Translations under genes and position numbers: made by a program
Notes under the pieces: model-generated
What the model saw: the letters and a program-made list of their open reading frames with translations, nothing else
Databases searched by the model: none
Told to the model about the DNA's origin: nothing
Shown here: positions 58,820 to 64,000 of the stretch, one piece after another
Layout: every line of letters begins with the position of its first letter
Numbering within the stretch: the stretch's first letter is position 1
Origin: Intrasporangiaceae bacterium URHB0013
Lineage (GTDB): Bacteria > Actinomycetota > Actinomycetes > Actinomycetales > Dermatophilaceae
DNA: 64,000 nucleotides
Direction of reading: 5' to 3'
Assembly (NCBI GenBank): GCA_000620545.1
Contig: KK211150.1
Span: forward strand, 539,423 to 603,422

Positions 58820-61800
58820 ATGGGCGCGGGACTGCCGGGAGGCCGACGGAGGACTCTGGCGCCCTGGCGCACGACCGGCGACTCCGAGCCCGGGACCGAC
58901 CAGCCCGCCGGGAGCGGCGGGGGGAGCCCTCGCTTCGGTCGCCTCGCCATCGCGGCCTCGCTCGGCGTCCTCATCTTCGCGGGCGCCCAGCTGGGGTCGG
59001 CCAAGGTCGACTTCCTGCCTGAGTTCATGCCCCCGTCGGTGCAGGTGCAGACCGAGGCGCTGGGACTGTCCGCCGCAGAGGTGGAACAGCTCGTGACCGT
59101 CCCGCTCGAGCAGGACCTGCTCAACGGCGTCCCGTGGCTCGAGCGGATCCACTCCCGCTCCCAGCCGGGCCTGTCCGCCATCGATGTCGTGTTCGAGCCG
59201 GGCACCGACCTGTATGCCGCCCGCCAGATGGTGCAGGAACGGCTCACCCAGGCGCACGCGCTGCCCAACGTCGGCAGCCCTCCGATCATGGTGGAGCCGT
59301 TGGCATCGGCCAGCCGGGTCTCGATGATCGCTCTCTCGTCGCGAGACGTCTCTCTCATCGACATGTCCGTCCTGGCGCGGTGGAAGGTGCGCCCGCGGCT
59401 GATGGGCATCCCCGGCGTCGCCAACGTGGCGGTCTACGGCATGCGGGACCGGCAGCTGCAGATCCAGGCGGACCCCGCGACCCTCAGCGCCAAGGGAGTG
59501 ACCCTCACACAGGTCATCGAGACCGCGGGCAACGCCCTCTGGGTCTCGCCGTTGACCTTCGTGGAGGCCTCGACGCCGGGTACCGGCGGTTTCGTCGAGG
59601 GCCACAACCAGCGGCTGGCCGTGCAGCACGTCCTGCCCATCACGACGGCGGACACCCTCGGACAGGTCACCATCGAGGACACGTCCCCGCCCCTGCGCCT
59701 CAGTGACGTCACGCGAGTCATCGAGGACCACCAGCCGCTCATCGGGGATGCCGTGAACGCCGACCCGACGCTCTTCCTCGTGGTCCAGAAGTTCCCGGGA
59801 GCGGACACCGCCGCGGTGACCCGCTCGGTCGAGGAGGCGATGGGCAGCCTTGCCCCCGGCCTGGGCGGCATCCGGATCGACACCTCGGTGTACCGACCGG
59901 CCACCTACCTCGAGAGCGCCAGCCGCACGCTGGGCCTGACGGGTGGGCTCGCCCTGCTCGTGCTCGTGCTCGCGACCTGGGCGTTGTTCCGGTCGTGGCG
60001 CGCGGCCCTCGTGGTGGGTGCGGCCGTCACGGTCACCGTCGCAGGCACGTTCACCGTGCTCTTCCTCGCCGGCGTGACGCTGACGAGCATGACGCTGTCC
60101 GCGCTTCTGGTCGCGGCCGTGCTCACGGTCGCCGTCGCCACGGCGAACATCGATGCCGTGCGGGCGCAGGCCCGCGCGCAGCAGCAGTCGCCCCACCGGC
60201 TGCCGCCCGAGGAGCTCATCTCGCGCACGTTGCGCCACACCTCGCGCGATGCCGCCGTGGCCCTGCTGGCCGGTGTCGTGGTGATGGCGCCGACCCTGGC
60301 GCTCGGGCCCGCGGCCGCGGCCTTCAGCCGGCCTGTCGTCACCGCCTTCGCGCTGGCCCTGGGGGTCGGCCTGCTCGTGTCGGTCGGGCTGACCCCGGCA
60401 CTGACCCACGTCCTCATGCGCGGCGTGCCGCGGGGGGCGGTGGCCCCCGGATCGGTCGGGCCTGTCGCCGCTGCGCTCAGGCGGCTGGTGGACCGCTTCA
60501 CCGGCTCCCGCGTCCTGTCCTGGTCCGCCGCCGCCGTCATGCTCGTCATCGCGCTCACCGCCCTGCCCCAGCTGTCGAGCACCTCGCTGGTGCCCACCGC
60601 ACGGGACCTCAACGTGCTCCTGGCCCTCGAGGCGGCCCCCGGCACGTCGCTCACCGAGATGAACCGCCTGGCGGGCCTCATGTCCACGCGCCTGCAAGCC
60701 GTCGACGGCGTGGCCCGCGTGGGTGGCCACAACGGTCGTGCAGTGACCTCGGACCAGCTCGGCGACGTCAACGCGGGCGAGCTGTGGCTCACCCTCGACG
60801 AGTCCGCCGACTACGCCGCGACGCGGTCGGCGATCGACGCCGTGGCGCACGGCTATCCCGGTGTGCGGGTCGACGTGCTCGACTACACCCAGAACCGGGT
60901 GCAGGCTGCGACGGCTGGGGCGCAGCACGACCTCGTCGTGCGCGTGCTCGGGCAGGACCTGCCGACGCTCCAGCAGGCCGCCGAGCAGGTGTCGGACCAG
61001 ATGTCGGAGGTGTCGGGGGTCTCGGCTGCGCGGGTGCTGCCGATCCCGATGCAGCCCACCGTCCGGGTCGAAGTCGACCTCGCAGCCGCACGGCGCTACG
61101 GGCTGCGCCCGGGCGACGTGAGGCGGGAGGCCACGACGCTGGTCTCCGGCCTGACCGTGGGCAACCTCTACGAGGAGGCCAAGGTCTTCGACGTCGTCGT
61201 GCTCGGCACCCCGGCCGCCCGGGCGAACCTCTCGAGCCTGGCCGACGTCCGGATCGACACGCCGTCGGGCACGCAGGTGCGGCTCGGCGACGTCGCCAAG
61301 GTCAGTGTGGGACCCGAGCCCGCCTCCATCGTCCACGACCAGGTCATGCGGTCCGTGGAGGTCGTCGCAGACGTGACCGGCGCCGACGCGTCGGCGGTCG
61401 TGGCCGACGTGCGCGCCGCCGTCGCCGCGGTACCGATGCCGTCGGAGGCCCACCTGCAGGTCCTCAGCAGCGCGGTGGACCGTCAGTCCGACGCCCGCCG
61501 CGTGGGGCTCGTGGCGCTCGGCGCGCTCATCGTCATCGTCCTGATCCTGCAGGCGTCGATCGGACGCTGGCGGCCCGCGATGGCCCTCGTGCTGCTGGCC
61601 CCGCTCGGCGGAGCAGGAAGCATCGCCGTCGCTCCCCTCGTCGGCGGGCTGGGCACGCTGGGACCCCTCCTCGGCTTCTTCACGACAGCCCTCCTGACGC
61701 TCCTCGGCGGTCTGGGGTCGGTGCGCGCCGACCGTCTGCAGGTCGCGGAGGCGCGCACCTCTCCATCGGACGGATCGCCCACCGGGGCGTCGGGACCCGG

Positions 61801-62017
61801 AAGGGCAGACCTGACGCGGGACCGGATCGTGCCCGTCCTGCGCACCGCGGCCATCACGGCGCTCGCCCTCGTGCCTGCGATCGCCTTCGGCGACCGGGCG
61901 GGTTCGGAGGTCTTCCGGCCGTTCGCCGTCACGGTCGTGGGCGGCCTCGTCACGAGCGTCATCGTCCTGCTCCTCGTCGTCCCCACCCTGTGTCTCCCCA
62001 AGGAGGTGGACCGATGA
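58820..62017 (+). CDS. RND permease subunit lacking the TM4 Asp-Asp pair
   Basis: A 1065-residue RND transporter of the CusA/CzcA type. After a ~40-residue Gly/Pro-rich cytoplasmic tail comes the first helix (RFGRLAIAASLGVLIFAGAQL) and porter loop VDFLPEFMPPSVQVQTEA. Normal HME-RND pumps carry D-D in helix 4 for proton transfer; here the aligned segment LVAAVLTVAVATANIDAV (residues about 430-447) has Val-Ala. Most remaining architecture is intact, so this looks like a non-conducting partner of the second permease at 62454. GGAGGG precedes the ATG. Its stop overlaps the adaptor start. Confidence 0.85.
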   Translation: MGAGLPGGRRRTLAPWRTTGDSEPGTDQPAGSGGGSPRFGRLAIAASLGVLIFAGAQLGSAKVDFLPEFMPPSVQVQTEALGLSAAEVEQLVTVPLEQDLLNGVPWLERIHSRSQPGLSAIDVVFEPGTDLYAARQMVQERLTQAHALPNVGSPPIMVEPLASASRVSMIALSSRDVSLIDMSVLARWKVRPRLMGIPGVANVAVYGMRDRQLQIQADPATLSAKGVTLTQVIETAGNALWVSPLTFVEASTPGTGGFVEGHNQRLAVQHVLPITTADTLGQVTIEDTSPPLRLSDVTRVIEDHQPLIGDAVNADPTLFLVVQKFPGADTAAVTRSVEEAMGSLAPGLGGIRIDTSVYRPATYLESASRTLGLTGGLALLVLVLATWALFRSWRAALVVGAAVTVTVAGTFTVLFLAGVTLTSMTLSALLVAAVLTVAVATANIDAVRAQARAQQQSPHRLPPEELISRTLRHTSRDAAVALLAGVVVMAPTLALGPAAAAFSRPVVTAFALALGVGLLVSVGLTPALTHVLMRGVPRGAVAPGSVGPVAAALRRLVDRFTGSRVLSWSAAAVMLVIALTALPQLSSTSLVPTARDLNVLLALEAAPGTSLTEMNRLAGLMSTRLQAVDGVARVGGHNGRAVTSDQLGDVNAGELWLTLDESADYAATRSAIDAVAHGYPGVRVDVLDYTQNRVQAATAGAQHDLVVRVLGQDLPTLQQAAEQVSDQMSEVSGVSAARVLPIPMQPTVRVEVDLAAARRYGLRPGDVRREATTLVSGLTVGNLYEEAKVFDVVVLGTPAARANLSSLADVRIDTPSGTQVRLGDVAKVSVGPEPASIVHDQVMRSVEVVADVTGADASAVVADVRAAVAAVPMPSEAHLQVLSSAVDRQSDARRVGLVALGALIVIVLILQASIGRWRPAMALVLLAPLGGAGSIAVAPLVGGLGTLGPLLGFFTTALLTLLGGLGSVRADRLQVAEARTSPSDGSPTGASGPGRADLTRDRIVPVLRTAAITALALVPAIAFGDRAGSEVFRPFAVTVVGGLVTSVIVLLLVVPTLCLPKEVDR

Positions 62018-62457
62018 GCATCGCCCGGTCCCTGTCGTCCCTCGTCGGTGGGCTCCTCCTCGCCGTCGCCGTCACCGGCTGCACGGCCGAGGCCGAGGAG
62101 CCCTCGACGGACCCCCCGGCCGTGGTGGAGGACGTTCCCGGCAGCGAGGTCAAGTCCGTGAAGCTGCGCCCGGATGCCGCTGAGGCCGTCGGCATCCGCA
62201 CGGCGGCAGTGGCCATGGGCGGGGCGGGCGGCCGGCTCACGATCCCGTATGCCGCCGTCGTCTACTACCTGGACGGGACGACCTGGGCCTACACGGAGAC
62301 CGACCCCCACACGTTCCAGCGCGCCCCGATCACGGTGGCCTCGATCGCCGGCGACGTCGCCACGCTCTCGGCCGGCCCCGCGGTCGGCACCCCCGTCGTG
62401 GTCGTCGGCGCCCCCGAGGTCTTCGGTGCGGAGCTGGAGATAGACGGTGAGCAGTGA
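62014..62457 (+). CDS. Minimal RND adaptor lipoprotein
   Basis: A 147-residue lipoprotein: MSIARSLSSLVGGLLLAVAVTGC, lipidated Cys at 23. The mature part corresponds only to the beta-barrel end and membrane-proximal domain of CusB-like adaptors (AVGIRTAAV, IPYAAVVYYLDGTTWAYTETDPHTFQRAPI, GTPVVVVGAPEVFGAELE). The lipoyl domain and long alpha-hairpin that reach an outer-membrane channel are missing, which suits a cell without an outer membrane. It is coupled to both permease genes by four-base overlaps, so the three products are probably made in fixed ratio. Confidence 0.85.
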   Translation: MSIARSLSSLVGGLLLAVAVTGCTAEAEEPSTDPPAVVEDVPGSEVKSVKLRPDAAEAVGIRTAAVAMGGAGGRLTIPYAAVVYYLDGTTWAYTETDPHTFQRAPITVASIAGDVATLSAGPAVGTPVVVVGAPEVFGAELEIDGEQ

Positions 62458-64000
62458 GACCCCGACGCTCTCCCATCGCCTGGATCGTCCGGACCAGCCT
62501 CAACCTGCGCTTCCTCGTCGTGGCGGCCTCGGTGGCGCTGATGGTCATCGGCATCACCTCGCTGCCACGGATGCGGGTCGACGTCTTCCCCGAGTTCGCG
62601 CCGCCGCGCGTCGTGATCCAGACCGCGAGCGTCGGACTGTCCACATCTGACGTCGAGGAGCTCGTCACCGTCCCGCTCGAGCAGGGGCTCAACGGGCTCC
62701 AGGGCCTCGAGGACATGCGGTCCCGGTCGGTTCCCCAGCTCTCGTCGATCGAGCTGCTCTTCTCGGCCGACACGGACCTGCTCCACGCCCGTCAGCTCGT
62801 GCAGGAGCGGCTCGCGATCGTCTCGCCGAGCCTGCCGACGTGGGCCGCGCCTCCGGTCATCCTGGCACCGGTCTCGGCCACGGGCCGCGCCATGCAGATC
62901 GGGATGACCTCCTCGAAGCAGTCCATCATCCAGATGTCGATGGCCGCCTACTGGAACATCCGGGCCCGTCTGCTCCAGGTGCCGGGGGTGGCCAACGTCG
63001 CGATCTGGAACGAGCGCCTCCAGCTCATGACGGTGCAGGCCGAACCGGCCCTCATGGCCGGGCGCGACGTCAGCCTCGACCAGGTGATGGAGACGACCGC
63101 GGCCGCTGTCGACTCGGGCCTGCTCCGGTTCTCGACGGGAAGCGTCATCGGCACGGGCGGGATGATCGAGTCGCAGAACCAGCGCATGCCGATCCGCAAC
63201 GTTCTGCCCATCGTGACGCCCGCGGACCTGGCCGAGGTCCCGATCGACGGGGCCGCCGCGCCGACGACGCTCGGCGACGTCGCCACGGTCGCCGAGGACC
63301 ACCAGCCGCTCATCGGGAGCGCCGTGGTCAACGGCGCCCCGGGTGTGCTCCTCGTCGTCGAGAAGCTTCCCTGGGCCAACACCATCGACCTCACCGCCGG
63401 GGTCGAGCGGGCCATCGACGAGCTGAAGCCGGGGCTGCCTGACGTCGTCTTCGACACCCACGTCTTCCAGCAGGCCGACTTCGTCAAGCTCGCGATCTCC
63501 AACCTCTCCCAGGCCCTGCTCCTCGGCTTCCTCCTGGTCGTCGTCATCCTCATGCTCTTCCTCTTCGAGTGGCGGGTGGCGCTGATCAGCCTCCTGACCA
63601 TCCCACTGTCACTCGTGGTGACGATGCTCGTCCTCCACTGGCGCGAGGCCACGATCAACACGATGACGCTGGCCGGTCTCGTCATCGCGCTCGGCGCGGT
63701 GGTCGACGACGCGATCATCGACGCCGAGAACATCGTGAGGAGGCTGAGGGAGTCGAGGCTCGCCGGCAGCGACGAGCCGGTGGCCTCGGTCATCCTGCGC
63801 GCCTCGCTCGAGGTGCGCAGTCCCATCGTCTACGCGACGTTCATCATCGTCGCGGCCTCGCTCCCGGTCTTCCTGCTGACCGGCTTGACGGGTGCCTTCT
63901 TCCGCCCGTTGGCCGTGTCCTACACGCTCGCCATCGTCGCGTCGATGCTCGTCGCCCTGACGCTGACGCCCGCCCTCTGTCTCATCCTCCTGCGCAAGGC
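62454..64000 (+). CDS. RND permease subunit (3-prime end beyond window)
   Basis: The first ~515 residues of an RND permease of the CusA/CzcA type, truncated by the window edge. The GTG start overlaps the adaptor stop. The first helix (LRFLVVAASVALMVIGITSLP) and the porter segment VDVFPEFAPPRVVIQTASVG are followed by helix 4, GAVVDDAIIDAENIVRRLRESR, with the proton-relay pair D418-D419 intact, unlike its partner at 58820. The two permeases are homologous along the visible length and probably assemble together. Substrate unknown; the CusA-like sequence hints at metal or envelope-active compounds. Confidence 0.9.
   Translation, partial: MRPRRSPIAWIVRTSLNLRFLVVAASVALMVIGITSLPRMRVDVFPEFAPPRVVIQTASVGLSTSDVEELVTVPLEQGLNGLQGLEDMRSRSVPQLSSIELLFSADTDLLHARQLVQERLAIVSPSLPTWAAPPVILAPVSATGRAMQIGMTSSKQSIIQMSMAAYWNIRARLLQVPGVANVAIWNERLQLMTVQAEPALMAGRDVSLDQVMETTAAAVDSGLLRFSTGSVIGTGGMIESQNQRMPIRNVLPIVTPADLAEVPIDGAAAPTTLGDVATVAEDHQPLIGSAVVNGAPGVLLVVEKLPWANTIDLTAGVERAIDELKPGLPDVVFDTHVFQQADFVKLAISNLSQALLLGFLLVVVILMLFLFEWRVALISLLTIPLSLVVTMLVLHWREATINTMTLAGLVIALGAVVDDAIIDAENIVRRLRESRLAGSDEPVASVILRASLEVRSPIVYATFIIVAASLPVFLLTGLTGAFFRPLAVSYTLAIVASMLVALTLTPALCLILLRK

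Noticed and set aside
58784-61453. Very long open frame (889 codons) on the minus strand opposite the RND permease
   Set aside because: Its translation is Arg/Gly/Asp/His-rich low-complexity sequence typical of an antisense shadow in high-GC DNA, while the plus strand encodes a clear RND transporter.

Overview
The window is very GC-rich, densely coding chromosomal DNA. It has frequent GTG starts and many 4-base ATGA/GTGA stop-start overlaps, and carries actinobacterial families (CsoR, an ECF42 sigma factor with its DGPF partner, a Cgl0158-type aldolase in the inositol operon, GntR/UTRA). This points to a Gram-positive actinomycete, most likely Micrococcales and perhaps Intrasporangiaceae; the family-level placement is inference. 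I see no rRNA, tRNA, CRISPR array, prophage or insertion sequence. The last gene runs off the right edge.

Layout. 1-7.5 kb: small membrane protein, ABC-F ATPase, a two-gene ABC exporter, a secreted ScyD-like protein, a lipoprotein and serS. 7.5-17.4 kb: an inositol catabolism island. A GntR regulator and an orphan sugar-type ABC ATPase lie divergent from iolG-iolC-aldolase-iolB-iolD-iolE-like-iolG2; no permease, binding protein or iolA/mmsA is present. 17.4-21.7 kb: VOC protein, patatin-like protein, DUF6529-like membrane protein, a pterin dehydratase-like/VOC fusion and an alpha/beta hydrolase.

21.8-35.6 kb: a glycan locus. It contains UDP-glucose dehydrogenase and UDP-glucuronate decarboxylase (giving UDP-GlcA and UDP-Xyl), a NodU/CmcH carbamoyltransferase, a complete route to ADP-D-glycero-D-manno-heptose (gmhA, hldE and a gmhB domain fused to a GT2 glycosyltransferase), two GT9 heptosyltransferase-like proteins, two GT4-type and one further GT2 glycosyltransferase, and an SDR. 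Eight plus-strand genes are translationally coupled. No flippase, polymerase or exporter is visible. I consider this a candidate for an uncharacterised carbamoylated, heptose- and xylose/glucuronate-containing glycoconjugate, because LPS-type heptose has no obvious acceptor in a monoderm.

35.7-54.7 kb: TauE/SafE permease, flavin disulfide oxidoreductase, a three-unit 64-bp hairpin repeat, a HAD phosphatase, an ECF42 sigma/DGPF pair with a matching upstream promoter motif, a UDG-like protein, an amidohydrolase, TerC behind a probable yybP-ykoY manganese riboswitch, an isochorismatase-like hydrolase, a SpoU methyltransferase, VOC proteins, the copper module csoR-copZ-copA with a perfect CsoR-type operator, purB and an LMW phosphatase. 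54.8-64 kb: an NTF2-like protein, an MFS transporter, a NarL-type two-component system, and a divergent RND operon. The RND operon has two permease genes, the first lacking the TM4 Asp-Asp pair, with a very short lipoprotein adaptor between them.

Across the window the 7-mer GGCATAC/GTATGCC recurs at 33 positions that I list, several times more than base composition predicts, in genes, intergenic DNA and two terminator stems.
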